Below are positions 21,328 through 34,285 of a stretch of DNA of 64,000 nt, one piece after another. Position 1 is the first letter of the stretch. Every line of letters starts with the position of its first letter. The stretch lies in assembly GCA_022885665.1 (NCBI GenBank), contig JAGQDJ010000149.1, positions 62,001 to 126,000 on the forward strand, given 5' to 3'. The notes beneath the pieces are model-generated. The model ran no database searches. It saw only the letters and a program-made list of their open reading frames with translations, and was not told the origin of the DNA. This DNA comes from Triops longicaudatus. Lineage: Eukaryota > Arthropoda > Branchiopoda > Notostraca > Triopsidae. Made by a program: the position numbers and the translations under genes.

Positions 21328-24300
21328 CAGTACAAATACCTTGCATGGAACTGACGGATGAAATCGAACACCTTTCCTGTCCCATTATGCTGTTTCAGCC
21401 GAGCGGACGTTTTCGTTGTTGGAAGCCGACGGTCGTTACGAACAAAAGGTCACGATCAAACTTTTTCCGTACGGGACATAAAAAGTGGCGCGTTGTGTTT
21501 TCATACCTATAAGTTTAGAGATAGTGGTAATTAATAAAATTATTTATGATCGAACAACTCAGGTGATAACCCTTTGACCAGCTGTCTCGCTTCGCTTCAC
21601 TTTACAGTCAATGTTATGCAATTCGTTGTAATTTTGTTCCATTTTCACATCAGAAATTAGTTCTGCAAAGCAAGTGTATTCTACCTTGGTAATCTGTTCC
21701 GGAACTTATCACTGTAGCGTACAACGAAATATCATGAAAGCAAAGATATTTGCATTCACAGTCATTTCTTACTTTTAAAACGGTTTAGAATTAGCCAATT
21801 GTAGCGCTTACACGCCCAGCCGACAGCGTTGAACTGTACAACTACAATGAATTTCTAATTGCCAAAACACTTCCTTTTAAAACAAGAAACATTCGAAAAG
21901 AACGGAGTGGGCACCGTTTGTTAAACTTCCTTGGAGTATGCGTGCGAAAGGTTGGTTTGGATACAGTAATTTCTAAATATAGGCAATTTTCTTGGATACT
22001 TTCTAGTCGCCTATGCTTACCATATAAAGTTAACATTTCGGGAGGTGTTTAAATTCCCCCCCCCCCTCACTGCGTACGGGGGTACCCGTAGATGGTGTCC
22101 ATTCCCTAGTACTTCAAATTATCTTCTGTGTATTTTGTAAAGGTAGGGATATACTCCAATAATTGTATTATCAGATCTAAAAAAAACTTGAGCGTTACTT
22201 AAGCTTCTTCTTGAATTTACGTAGGGCAGCCAAAAGGTTCGTTCTTGAAGGAGACTTGATGATGATTTAGTGGTGTTAGCCAAGTGATGGAAAGGCTGCC
22301 TGTTTTTGCGGCCTCGCTTTGCATAATACATGACAACTGTTAAACAGAGGGGGAATTCCCTTACGACTTGTGGAAGTAGAGGCCACAGAGAGAAAATGAT
22401 GATATTTAGATTCTCCTTGATGCTGGTGGTTACCCTTTCCATTCCCGTTAAATAGTCAGCAAGGTTCAGGACATTATCTCCGCACTACAACAAAGTAAAC
22501 ACTATCACAATTTTTACTTATTGCCAGCACACCGTCTGACAAGAAAGAGGAGAGAGAAAATTGTACATCTGTTTCTACCCCTAAGAGCAGTTGTCTCTTT
22601 CTAATTCTAGTTCTCGGGGAAACAGCAAAGAAAATAAGATTAGTAATAAAAAAGCCTTACAGCAACTAACTCGGTGGAAGGACTCGTAACGGAGGAAAAT
22701 ATATGTATAAAAAAAATATTGTACAAGTGTTAACGAACCTTTGGTAGTTTCAGAAAGTAAAGTAAAACATGCTGCGGGCATAAAAACATGAGACAAGTGA
22801 TCGAAGGTGAATTTCGGATTTTTTTATATTTTTTTAATACGTTTGTTTCTATTTCTTTTCCTTCTAATAAGTCGTTCGTCTTCTTGGTTAAATGCAAGGA
22901 GGGAATGGAGAGAAATACTCTGTAGACAAGCGAATTCGAGGAAGTTTTAATTTCTCAGTGAGGATGTATTTAGTTGTTTTTCGAGCTATAACAAAAGAAA
23001 GTGAAATGTTAAGGAAGTAAACTAAGGGTGAGTAAGTCGGTGCGACCCGATCAGAGGCACTGTCAGGGTGCCAACTCATCCATTCGGTTATTTTCTTGTT
23101 GGATATAGCACCATTCTTTACACGTGTTGGAAGGGCAAAAGGAAGGAGAAAAGAACAAGGCATTTTCTGTCAACCGTAAGTTGACGAGTGCGTCGCTGAA
23201 CTGTCGAGGTCGGCGCCAAGGTGACAACGAATCCAAATAGCAACCAAAGAACATAACTGGGAGTGCGGGAGTCGTACACATCACTCTTCGCTGCTTCCAT
23301 TCTTGAGTGGGTGAGAGTAATGTCATTACCTAGCAATAACCAATACTGTATATTCTATATAAACAGTTTTGTAAAAGTTCGAAAGTCGTTTTGCTAAATT
23401 AACGCTTGAAATTAGTCGTTGCACAAAAGAAATTAAAAAAGGATAAAGCAACATCTTTCTCTTTTAAGAACTGGCCATGTCATACAATTTCTCTAAAAGT
23501 AGCGTAAGAAGTGCATAGTTCTTCGTCCTACAGGTGCCAGCGATGAAGTGCCTATTCTAGATAACTTTTGGTTGTAATGTGTGCATCCACACAGTGATGA
23601 TTACTTGTGTTGAATATTAAGTTATTCACTGGTAGATAAGATGAAGAATGCTAACTGGTAACATAATTTTGATAACTTAAGATAACATTGCTGAAGGTAA
23701 CATAACTTATTTTCTTCTATAAATGGTCTTACTTTCTGCTCGGTGTATCAATAGCTTAAGCAATTTGAATTCTATATCTATTTATATCAGATCACTGATT
23801 TTTGAAAAGGATTAGGCGGCAATATAGGCCTACTTTACACCATGAATTCTGTCACTTTCATGTATTTAGTTCTGTAAAGCATGCAACGAAGTATGCTGCT
23901 ACATTAGCGCCTTAGACCATTCGGCTGCAAAGCCGATTTGAGGGGGAGGAATTCTACAGAGAAAATAATTATAGAAGTTCAAGGGTTTCTCCTTTAGTTT
24001 AAGTAACAAAGACACAGAACCTAATTTAGAAATCTGTTTCGTAAGCAAGATATTTCGACACGATCGATACGGGTAAAAAATTGCCGCCGAAGTAATCGCG
24101 AAAACGCAGTCGAACAGCATTTGCAAACCGAAACTTCGTATTACTTCCTTAGACATCTTGAGCGTAGGTGGAATGTTCATTATTCTCTTTGTCAAATAAG
24201 AAATATCTGATATTAAATGTGATACAGCATATCAGAGTTATTGTTGTATTTGTTTCTCACGCAAGCCATACCTCATGTGGAGTCCGATAGCTTCTTTGCT

Positions 24301-24817
24301 TCATTGCTGTCAGATTTTTACACTCCACTTTAAAAGATCTCATTGGTTGATGTTCCGAAGCAAACGCAGGTTTGCCGACAATGTTAAAATCGATTCTTAA
24401 ACATCCGTTTACGAAGGTTTTTACCGAATAAGCCCCAAGTTCCGAAAGTCAGCAACGTTACTGCTCGATTGCCTCGCAGCTGGGGTTACAAGCCTCCGGG
24501 GCGAACGTTGTTAGCGTAAGGTTCATTAAGACGGCATGCCCGCTAGAATTGGCAATGCGAGTTATGTTATTTAGCCTCCTAATTTACCATTTTACTACCC
24601 CCACCTCTTAGTCCAGGGGGAGGAAACACAGCCTTTCAAAAGCAATTTCGGTAGAAAGCCAATTATTAAGCCAAGATTTTCCTTCGACGCTTCTGCGACT
24701 TTTGTACCTCTCATGCTTCACATATTGGAAAGTTGAGGCTTTAGCTCTGGAACGGAAACAGTTCGAACGTAGCGATGTATTTGCGTTTGGCTCAGTCAGT
24801 TTCCCTTTGTTTAAGGC
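21328..24817. other. non-coding, mostly unrecognised
   Basis: AT-rich DNA with short open frames. It includes a partial G-rich MITE at 21975-22085. Three overlapping minus-strand open frames at 22888-23336 give no recognisable protein. No RNA gene was found. Confidence 0.45.
21975..22085 (+). mobile_element. partial G-rich MITE
   Basis: CTATGCTTACCATATAAAGT and AACATTTCGGGAGGTG, then a C-run and GCGTACGGGGGTAC, match the right half of the copy at 48645-48786 (GTATGCTTACCAAGTTACCA, AGCATTTCGGGGG, GGATACGG). Confidence 0.55.
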
Positions 24818-24819
24818 TA

Positions 24820-25015
24820 CGGGTGCAATTTATTGTGAACTGATCCGTTGGCCAATACTTCTCCGTGGTGACAACAAAATACGTGTTGAACCGCTCAACG
24901 TAGAAGTTTGTTTAATGAAAAGCAGTGGGTGGGGCCTAAATATCTGTCTCCGTTGCACTGTGCTCCCCCAGCAACGGTAGAACGGAAAGTTTGGCACTCG
25001 CGTTCAACGCAACAT
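24820..25015 (+). mobile_element. 3'-truncated copy of the GGGTGCATTTTATCGTGAACTG MITE
   Basis: After TA (24818-24819) it reads CGGGTGCAATTTATTGTGAA, then GACAACAAAATACGTGTTGA, AAAGCAGTGGGTGGGGCC and CAACGGTAGAACGGAAAG, in the order of MITE 2 and the inverse of MITE 3. Similarity stops near CGCGTTCAACGCAAC, so the far terminus is lost. Confidence 0.7.
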
Positions 25016-25462
25016 ACATTAACTGCAAATGTTGTGTAGATAGAGCAGGCTCATTTCCACTGGTAAGCTATATGTAACACCTCCCCCAATACTAACATTT
25101 TTTTTACGTAACGGTGAGTTCTTGTACTATGGCGAAGCATCCCTTTTTGGGCAATCTTCGTCGTACCCTAAGTACGAGAATTCGTAGCCACTAAGCAGCT
25201 CCCACTAGGGGTATATTCATTGTTGTCTGATATAATGTTGTCTTGTCAATCGTATTTGCCTTAAACGGACAAATGACACTGTTGTCATTGGTATGTTTAA
25301 TAGGTTGTTACTTCACGCATCCATGCAGTTATTGCACCTAGTGCCAATAAATCACTAATTGTTGCGATAAGCACGAAATGCTGATGAGGTTCGAATTATT
25401 CGTATTTGTTGCTTCTATTTTGCCAGTCTTTACTTTTATTGTTCGAGTTGTATGACTTATAT

Positions 25463-26259
25463 CAGGACTGTCCAACATGCGGCCATGGGTTCGGATCCAG
25501 CCCTCACCATTTCGACGAAATATTACTGTAGGATTTCTTGTTAAGCGTAGTGTTTCTTTTTATGTTTACTAGTTAAGGTAACTGGCTATGTTAGGCTTAA
25601 TGACAGTAAAGTTAGCTAGTACTTTTCAGACAGAAAAGCTCTATCCTATATGCATAATAGGCTACTAAACAACAAATCTATCCAGACACTGGCCTTCGTG
25701 GCGTTTTTCTTCCGTTAACCGCTAAAATAAGCCTCAGCCTGAACGTCTCCCGTAGGCCAGGACAGTTTTCAGCAGTAGGCCTATGCGGTAACGTGCTTGT
25801 GCCTCTTTCCAGATAGTTTTGTTTCAACACTACGCAAAATTTCGCAGCAAATTCTGTTTGGGAACTTTAACTGTGATTGGATTTAAATGACAATATCCGT
25901 AACGTAATTTCTCATACGCATTGTCGTTAGTGGTTTTATAAGAAAATAACAGAATTTCCCTTTTAGCTGTCAAAAGCAACACTCGATTCTTATGACAGCA
26001 TACTAGAATTTATAGATATCACACTGAACTTCGATATTGAAGCTACCCTAGCCTAATTACTTAAAAATAGCAGTCTAGCTGGCTTGATTCTGTCAATACG
26101 TCTATTACGTCTACTAGCTGAAAAGTATTCGTAAAGAAGCTCGGGTTTCATAACCGTAGTCATGTGTAAGAAGCTAAGCAATTTCTGGGGTACGGCACCT
26201 GTATAAGGTGCTTCTCTAATTTTGTATTTCCTCAAAGGATTAGAAGCTGGACAGTCCTG
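25463..26259 (+). mobile_element. hAT-type element, copy C (both termini)
   Basis: Inverted termini CAGGACTGTCCA (25463) and TGGACAGTCCTG (ending 26259) match perfectly over 12 bp. The flanks ACTTATAT and TCTTATCA share only the core CTTAT, so any 8-bp duplication has decayed. The sequence aligns in reverse with 12423-13519 and more weakly with 935-1429, which lets all three copies be defined. At 797 bp it has no transposase frame and is non-autonomous. Confidence 0.8.
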
Positions 26260-27829
26260 TCTTATCATTGTCCTTACTATTTGAGTAGTTTGTAGTTTAG
26301 TATTTTGAATGCATTATCCCTTTTTTAATTTGTTTTAGCAAATTATTGCATTCACTATATCGTCTGTTATATGCGTAGAATGTCCAAATTTCATGAGGAT
26401 TGTGAACTTTTCTGTATAAGGATAGCAGAAAAGTGTAGAAGTGCTTAATTTTAGTAAACAGTGGCTTATGCTTATGAATATGGTGCCCAATTTCATTAGG
26501 CCGAAAATGGAACATCGCGAATGTTTTATTCAAATGACTAAGAAACTCATAATAGGGATCTGTTTTGAACCGGATTTGGGACGGTGCATTCTTACCCAAT
26601 CGCGAGAAGATAACGCTGATCTAAGTTTGACTTACCGGGAGAAATATTTAGCGCAGCACTCCGAACACTATGCGAACAGTTGTTCGCATTGTGCCTTCAA
26701 TTTGCATTCGTTTTCAAAAAAACATTCTCGTACGGTTAAACTTAGGAAACTTAAATAACGAAGTTTAAAAAGAAGGATTTACATTGTATTTTCTTCGAAG
26801 CTTGACTTAACTAACGTCAGTACCCCCAAAATATATTTAAAAAAGAAAAACTGTTCGTCAGTTTTTTTTCCGAAACCCTGCTTCGAAGTGGGAGAATATT
26901 CTTCCAGAAACGTTAAACAACGTTACGTTGAGCTATTTCTCAAGGCGGCGGTAAATTTGCACTCTTAACTTATAGGTATTTAAACGTGTTTAACCGCAGG
27001 TTGTGAAAAAAAACTCATATAATGTAAGAAAATGTTCGTAACAATGCCTTGAGGTCCGCCATAGACAAAATTATAGGATGGGAGAAAGGACAGGGGATGA
27101 ACTTATGCAAAATGCACTCATTCGACACCTTGCACATACGAAGATTGTAGACCTATTTTAACCTTTTTTAATTCTTAAATGAATGTACTGTGTATTTTAC
27201 CGTATTCAACAATTTTCATGTTAAACGCATGGAAATTTTTACATGCAAGTAACCTAGCGAGAATGTAGTAACAGCTGAAGAAGATAATGTGTCGCTACGC
27301 GACTTGATTCCTTGTAACCCAATAAAAGGTGTTTCGTTTATTCACAGGAAAACTTCGAAGAAAATTTAAGGGCCTGGTATACACAAGTTTCTATTCTTTT
27401 TTAAAAAAGAAAGGGGCTTCGTTTCCTACGTGAAAGGTAGGTCTGTTATAGTGAAATAGAAACTATGGATAGAGGTACTAAACAATATTTTATACAAAGC
27501 CTTACATTTTCAGCCACGATGTTACATAAAGTACCCAACCGATTTGTTTTTTTTTATAACTTAAAATGCTAAAATATTAGGCTAAGTTCACCAGCTTGCC
27601 CGATCACCACTTTCTGAAAAATATAACAGTTCCGAGAATTCAATCATAATTTGCAAATTTACTGAAAGTATTAAAAAAAACTCACACTGGTGCACTAGTT
27701 GTTTATAATAGCAAATACTACTTTCCAACCAGTTTCTTTGAATTTTTAAAATTATTTTTACAGTTTGATGTGAGGGAATTTCCTGTTTTAATCTCCGACA
27801 AGGGGTTGCATATAGGCCTACCGGGGCCT
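26260..27829. other. non-coding, unrecognised
   Basis: Overlapping open frames of about 100 codons on both strands at 26297-26758 show no recognisable domain. The text there (CCAAATTTCATGAGGATTG and GCCCAATTTCATTAGGCC) has the look of an internal repeat. Nothing else is supported. Confidence 0.4.
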
Positions 27830-28377
27830 CAAGAACGGCTCCTCCCACTCGTGAGGTTTTCGTAATAACAATTACCATGTGTGAAAGTTTTAAGTTAACT
27901 CTATTGAGAAATCATTAAGCTTTTGACCCGAAACTTGCTAGCATTTTGAATTGATTTTTTTTTTGCAATAATTTCACGAATTTTCCGAAAAAAACTGTCA
28001 ATACTACAATTATACTCTTAAACAAAACTTTATTGTCGACAAAGTCTCCTTTTAGTGTCTGGAGTTTCATGGGCTGAGGACCTATTAGTCGCGCTCTAGA
28101 AACCTTTAATACTAAAACTTGAACGCGGTGTTACAAAGTCTGTAAAATATTTTATGAAGTAGTAACTTTTGAATTAACATTCCTAGTAAAATATCGCCGA
28201 GGTCTTGGAAAAAAATAAAGGAAAATTAGGAAAATTAAAGCAAGTGAAGCCCATTAACTAAAGTTTGAGCAGTCTGCCTTGTCATTTCATTTTCTCACGA
28301 AAAAGGTGCAAAACGAACGTTTTTGAAGAAAGGGATGCTAAAGAAATGGCGAAGAAACGAGACGTTTGGTCACTCTA
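27830..28377 (+). mobile_element. 5'-truncated copy of the TAGGGTGACCAAA hAT family
   Basis: Aligns with 6530-7046. Shared words include GTTTTCGTAATAACAATTAC, AAACAAAACTTTATTGTCG, TGGAGTTTCATGGGCTGAGG, TTACAAAGTCTGT and TTTTATGAAGTAGT. It ends GTTTGGTCACTCTA at 28377, matching the family terminus. The left half was not found, so the copy is truncated. Confidence 0.7.
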
Positions 28378-31300
28378 TCTTTAAGGACCCGGTATGCATA
28401 GTTTCCAGAACATTTTCTGATAAAACAGATGTCGACACCACTGCTTCTCTTGATTGTAGTATTGTTAGGTTCTCATAAATAAATTAAACATTATCATTAA
28501 TATATAAGTTCACACCCCCCTATTTGTATGTGGGAAATTACTGTTCGCATTGAAACGCTGTTGGTTATTGTTAGTAACTTATGATATCGATGTCTTCAGT
28601 ATCGACAAGAAAAGAAATATCGCGTTTTCAAACAGCATAATTAGAGCTACTTAATTTGTAGGATTGTAAGCGGTGTGTCTATTTTTTTTATTATTCTTTA
28701 CGTTTGCAATTTCCAAACCAGTTGCTTCTTTAACTTGTAAATATGCCATTTTCATTCGGTAGAATAAGTTTTGCAATACTTTTGTAAACAACATTTTTTT
28801 TATGCGACAGATTTTATCAATTATCTACTTATTCACGATGATTTGTGGCTTTATCAAACCCATAATATTTCACTGTACCAGTAAGCAAGCAAATCTTTAA
28901 TGGTCATCTTTGAACTCAAGCATACATATACACTCCTTTTGTCACTAAAGAGGAGATGTGGAACTTGGATTATATTGCAAGATAGGGAAAACATCAGGTG
29001 GACTAAAATTACCAAATAGAAAATGCAAACTCAAGACACTGCTAAATACGCTTTATTACCCTATACTCTTCTAGGGAAAACTAAATCATGCATGCAAGTT
29101 TCATCTTCGATTACTTTAAAACCATTTGCATGCTTGACAGATAAAACGGATTAAGCTTAACTGAATTACTTATCCCATATGACAGTTGGAACGTGCCTTG
29201 GCTTGTCTCAAGTTTGGATAACTCTACATGCTTGATGGGTTAATATTAAAAACGAGTCTCAATCACATTCAATCGAAGCTTTGTCACAACCTAATTTTGC
29301 TTAGATCTTCGGTCTCCTTTGGAACCTGCCATTGTAATGTATAGCTGTGTTGCGTCAATGATTGAACTGTTTAACCTAACTACGAACTTCCAAAAATACG
29401 AAGCTACGGTGATGGAAAACGTTCATTATTATACAACGACATGTGATTTTGCGTAGGGTGAGATCAATCTAACGCATGCTGAGTTATTTGATGTTTTTGG
29501 CATGATGTATCACTGCAGGTCAAGGCGCGCTTGCAAGCAATCTAACGAAACGAGAGTAAATACTGGAGTCGTAATAACCTGAAAACCTGCGTGTCTTTGC
29601 TTCAGTGATTACATCCATTCCTGAAATAAGATGGGGTGCACCCTGTCTTAGAGCTTGTCTGCCCTGTGTCCATTCGTCTTCTAGGATTCCATAAATCACC
29701 GATACTTATCAATTAAGCTACGGTGGCTCTTTAGTAGAAATACTACTCAAAAGTATGAATCTGTCTTCGTGCAAGTTTTTATTGAAAATCACTTACCTGC
29801 GAAAAACATTTGATTTTTCTCCTTTTTTTTCGTTGGTGTTATGGGAAGTTTCCACTAAAAACTGCGTATAGGACTTTTATTTAAAAAACGACACAAGGAA
29901 AACAGAAAATTTGTCATTTGTGAGTTGAGTGCGAAGAGGCTATTTCCTGGTATCCAAACCAGGTTTGCCTTCATGTCCTCTACTGAGAATGACGTTAGAC
30001 TTTATTGGCCGTGTGGATGATGGACCTTATGGGGCGGAAATGTTCAAATTGGCGCCCGTTCGGGACACGCCGGAGGAGAGCGAAGGCTGGGACTGACGCT
30101 GAAAGAGAGAGGAAAAATGTCTGCATGTGTATAGCAGCAAGTTAAAAGCTTGCGATTGCTGCGCGAAATTGACTCATAGGCTGTACAATATACAACCATG
30201 TGTTTAAGACCTTTTGACGGGGCAGAAAATGTTTCGAAAGAGATGGTACGCTATTTCTCTCAGCAGGGTGTTATAGTGGAAAAACTGCTTGGTGACTTTT
30301 CTATGGGATCGCTAAAATGCAAGACGCATTTGAAGGACACAATGAATATTTTTCGTCTCTTTTTTGGGGGTATGTGTGTATAACAAGGTTGGTACTTAAC
30401 TTGACAAACCGTCCTTTTTAATATCTGAATTGTACACCAAGGTTTGCGACGACGTCGGCAACTAAAAAATGCGACTCATAACATTTGCATTGTTTACGGC
30501 TTTAGATGGGAGAAAAAACTTAGAGCCTGAGATAAAACAAACCGAGTGTATTGCTGTGAAAGGTTTACGCAAGACGGTTCAGAATGCCAAGTTCTGGGAG
30601 CATTCAAACAAAAGGCTAGCACTGAGCGCAGAAAAAAGGGGTGGACACAATGCATTTTATGTGACAGGGTCGAACGGTCAATCATAACGGGCGTTTTGTC
30701 ACTCCAGTTGGCACAACAGTCATATGAACAATAACAGGATCTAGGCTACGAAGCTCTTGTCGGTAATGGTTTGTGGCCATCGTGATCAACACTTCTTTTT
30801 TTCTTGGCGCTACGACAACCTATTTGTGTCAACTGTTTCAGCGAATTCAATTTTAGTGATGCACTTGCCTGAACTCGCAGAGATAGTACATAGAAGTGCT
30901 CGTAACCTTGCTTATATTCCAAGTAGCATGTAAGAACACTTAACCAGGTTAGGTTTTCAACGTCTAGAGTAGCTCCAGTTGTGTCTACTTCCCTATTTGT
31001 CGATTTGACGAGAAGAGTACGAACGAAAACTTCCGTAATCGAACTATGTGGAAGTATATATTACCATAGTAACATTGTACAATTTTTCTCGTTTTAAATT
31101 CAACTTTTACACGGAACATTTATTACATGTTTATCACTTTCGAGTAATTCAAAAATGAAATTTGAGTATTACTGAACAAAAGAAGAAAGGCTTCGAGTTC
31201 TTCAATGAACAACCGAAACCCCATAAGCATAAAAGAGTGAAGTGAAGAAGTTTTCATACAGTTTGTGGCCACATTTTCAAACTACATAAATTGAGTTCAA

Positions 31301-31854
31301 AGCATGGCGAGTGCCTCGTCTTTCTTTGCCTTAAACTGTATTTCACACGTGACAGGCGAGAAAACTTATGCAAAAACTAGAAAACATTAGCACATCAGCT
31401 CCACCGACTGAGGCTAACGTAACATACGTGTTGAGTTAGGTCCGGTTCCCACCGAGGTCGTAAGGATGTAAGAGCTGCACAAGCGAATTACAAGGAAGGC
31501 GAAGAGGAGCAATAGACTTTCACAGGTTCATGCTAATTATCAGGTGTTTACTGAAATAAAGGTGGCTGGGCAAGAAAACCTTTCCCTTTCTTTCTAAGTA
31601 AGCCTAGCAGGACTCCCTATTGGGTTAGTTGACAGACGACAGTAGGCACATGAGGTCACATGGAGGTCGTAGGCATAAGGCCTTTTGATCTCGGTGGAAA
31701 CCACCAGTTAGCAGTAGAAACAGCCTACGACTCATAAATATGGCCTTAGGACACTTTAAACCATTATTTGAACACACTTTAAACACATTTATATCATAAA
31801 GAATATAACATAACAACTAAGCAGAATCCGCGTTGGCAGAGCAATACGCAGTAT
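28378..31854. other. non-coding, nothing recognised
   Basis: Only short open frames in several phases (for example near 30198 and 30469-30734). None shows a domain, a good splice context or a recognisable transposon end. Confidence 0.45.
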
Positions 31855-32008
31855 TTTGTTCGGAGGGGGTTTTGGAGGTTTCGGGCGCGGGTGGGGGGTT
31901 CGTTAGCAATTATTTTCGACATTTGTGATTTTTCCTATCTTCCCCATTATAAGACAAAAGTTGGGGGGTCAACCCTAAAAATCCCCCCTGGGTACGGCCT
32001 TGCGCATT
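31855..32008 (+). mobile_element. G-rich MITE, left end worn
   Basis: GTTCGGAGGGGGTTTTGGAG, TTTCGGGCGCGGG, CCCCATTATAAGACAAAAGT and CCCCCCTGGGTACGGCCTTG follow the order of the 5582-5755 copy (TTTTGGAGGTTTCGTGGG, CACATTATAAAATAAAACTT, TTGGCTACGGCCT). Confidence 0.65.
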
Positions 32009-32139
32009 GGCACGCCGTAGCAAAAGAATTTGCGATAATGCATTTGGGCGTATTTTAGCCTAGTTAAATGTCGTTTTACCATACACTTCAAACCTCGAAT
32101 TATGCAAATATATAAGGAACAGTGTCGGATAAAAAAATG

Positions 32140-32251
32140 CAGGCCCGTAGCTAGTTGCTAATAATGCTAGGATTTCGGTTCGGAGTAAAAGGGGGGGGGG
32201 TCAATGTGCAACTTTTCTTAAAATTTCAGTTTCACCTATGTGCGCCATTGC

Positions 32252-32291
<40 letters not shown>

Positions 32292-32349
32292 NTTTTTTTT
32301 TTTTTTTTTTTTTGAGGTAACCCCCTAACTCCCCCAGGTTACGGGCCTG
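32140..32349. mobile_element. G-rich MITE with poly(T) interior
   Basis: Termini CAGGCCCGTAGC and GTTACGGGCCTG are inverted with one mismatch. Inside are TTTCGGTTCGGAG, a G-run, a 58-base T tract (32256-32313) and ACCCCCTAACTCCCCC. It belongs to the GCCGTAgCCAGG group. The single undetermined base of the window (32292) falls in the T tract, so its length is unreliable. Confidence 0.7.
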
Positions 32350-34069
32350 CCCAGATGTATCGAACAGTTTGAATATTCAAAGGAGATTCGTCATAACGAG
32401 AATTTGCTCTTCAGAGCTTATACTATGGGTATTGCTATAGTTTGAGTTAACAGTTTATGTATTAATTCTCACAAATCTAAAGGATGCCGTTTCCTTCTCG
32501 ATGCTTTCTCTCTGGAGCGCTGCAGTGTTTGTGGTAAGCTGGTGGTAGAAATTTGTGCGAATGTGGGAGTTCCATTGTCTTGCGTTTTTCTTGGGAGCCA
32601 GATTAGTTCTTGCCATATGTGCAATAGACAGAGCAAGAAGCTTTTCTGGCTTGGTGTCTCGCAATGAGGAATGTCGAGACGAACGATAGGTATTAAAGAA
32701 ATGTCTGTTTTTTCGTCCAAAACATTTCTTCTCTCTCCACGCGCTCGGCGACCCCGTTGGCAGTCGAAGAAATTCGTCGAAGTCTGTGTCAGAAATTGAA
32801 TAGAGTGGCAAGGAGAGAAATTTGTTGTCGTTTCATGCTTCATTAGGGCCTTTCATCTTGTATCGCGGAGTAGAGGGATGTTGTGTCTGCGTTAGCAAAG
32901 CTGAGAAGCGAAGGGAAAAAGCAACAGGGGAACTGAAAAAAAAAATCTTTTCTCTGCAACGCAGCAGCCAAGGTAAAGGGAAAACCCAGGCTGACTGCTT
33001 TTTGATCCTACATGGCTTGTCTCTCCCGCTTTTCATGTGTCGAAAATTCTGTGTCCCTGGTCGAATTATCTTTTTTGAAATGTCTGTGTAGTAGCAAATG
33101 AACTTTAATTATTAAGGCTTTATGTAATCAAGCTGTATTGTCCAAATAGCACCTTAATCTTGTTTGGCTGGTGTCTTAGACGAAAGAGAGACAAAAAAGC
33201 CCAAAACGAGGGACTTAAATAGATTGCCCGAGGCAAGGAAACACGCAGACCACTTGAAAAAAATCGAAGTTCATATAGCTAAAAGTTTAAACCAGCTTAC
33301 GCATTACTTTTGTACGCTCTGTAATTTATGAATCACCCACTACTGTCATAATTCCTAGTTTTAATTTTTTTCTCTTCACTCTTTTGAAACTCAGCAAGCA
33401 TGAAAGGATGGTTGTTGACGAAGAAGGAACATGTTATCTGGTTTTTCCAGTCAGATTCAATTGGAAAGAATTTTCCCCCTCTTATGTCTCCTGTGTGTGC
33501 GAGCCTTTACAACTCACCAGGATACAACCGGCCCTTTCTTCCTTTTATTTTTACAAGACGAACATTTCGTGAAGAATGCTTATGCAAAGTACCCTTTCCC
33601 GCACATGCATCAACGATTCAAATGTGTTGCAGCTATCTAGTATTCTTGCACTAGCGCACACCGCTAGAAAGAAAAGACAGATCAGAAATCTTGCGTTATG
33701 AATAATGCAGCGCGAGGGAGACACCGACGGTATGAGCGCTCACCCCAAGGCATGGACAGAACCAAATCTGTAAAAAGAATATACGTTCGGTGTTATCTGC
33801 GAAAATCCGATCCCTCTTGTCACCCTGCACGGAAAATCCTGGGGTACTTTTTAAATTGGAAAAATATTTCGGACGTTATACATCACACTGAGGTTAACAA
33901 TTTATTTAACTCCTTAAAAAGACGAAAAATAATATCCAGAACCTTTCTGTATTGCATCTTTCACACTTTCATAAGGCCCATTTCAGAGTAGGGTTTACTG
34001 TTCTGCCACTAGAATGGAGTAATGGCCGATACAATACTTGCTGCTTACATATGTAAACTGCGGTACATA
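32350..34069. other. open-frame-rich stretch, unrecognised
   Basis: Several overlapping open frames of 60 to 124 codons occur on both strands (32455-32843 minus, 32822-33091 plus, 33384-33654 plus in three frames, 33698-33991 plus). Having all frames open at once argues for composition rather than coding. None resembles a known protein. Confidence 0.35.
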
Positions 34070-34077
34070 CTACAAAC

Positions 34078-34285
34078 CAGTGGTGCCCAACCTACGGCCC
34101 GCGGGCCATATCCGGCCCACGAAGGTGTCGCATCCGGCCCGCTCATTTATACCGCTCATGTATATTACTGCATAGTTTCATTTTTAACGTCGGCATGATT
34201 CTGGCGAAACCGGAACATTCAGGCCCGCGAGATTTTATATCATATCGCGCGCGGCCCTCGGGTGAAAAAAGGTTGGGCACCACTG
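34078..34285. mobile_element. 208-bp hAT MITE with 8-bp target duplication
   Basis: Perfect 15-bp terminal inverted repeats, CAGTGGTGCCCAACC and GGTTGGGCACCACTG. Flanks CTACAAAC (34070-34077) and CTATAAAC (34286-34293) match at 7 of 8 bases. The subterminal ACGGCCCGCGGGCC and GCGCGCGGCCC are characteristic of a widespread hAT group. No coding capacity. Confidence 0.9.

Noticed and set aside
26441..26758. 105-codon plus-strand frame overlapping a 100-codon minus frame
   Set aside because: Both strands are open over the same bases with repeated CAATTTCATnAGG words; it looks like a non-coding repeat.
32455..32843. Two overlapping minus-strand frames of 118 and 124 codons
   Set aside because: Both frames are open over the same bases with no domain and no splice context. 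Composition explains them.
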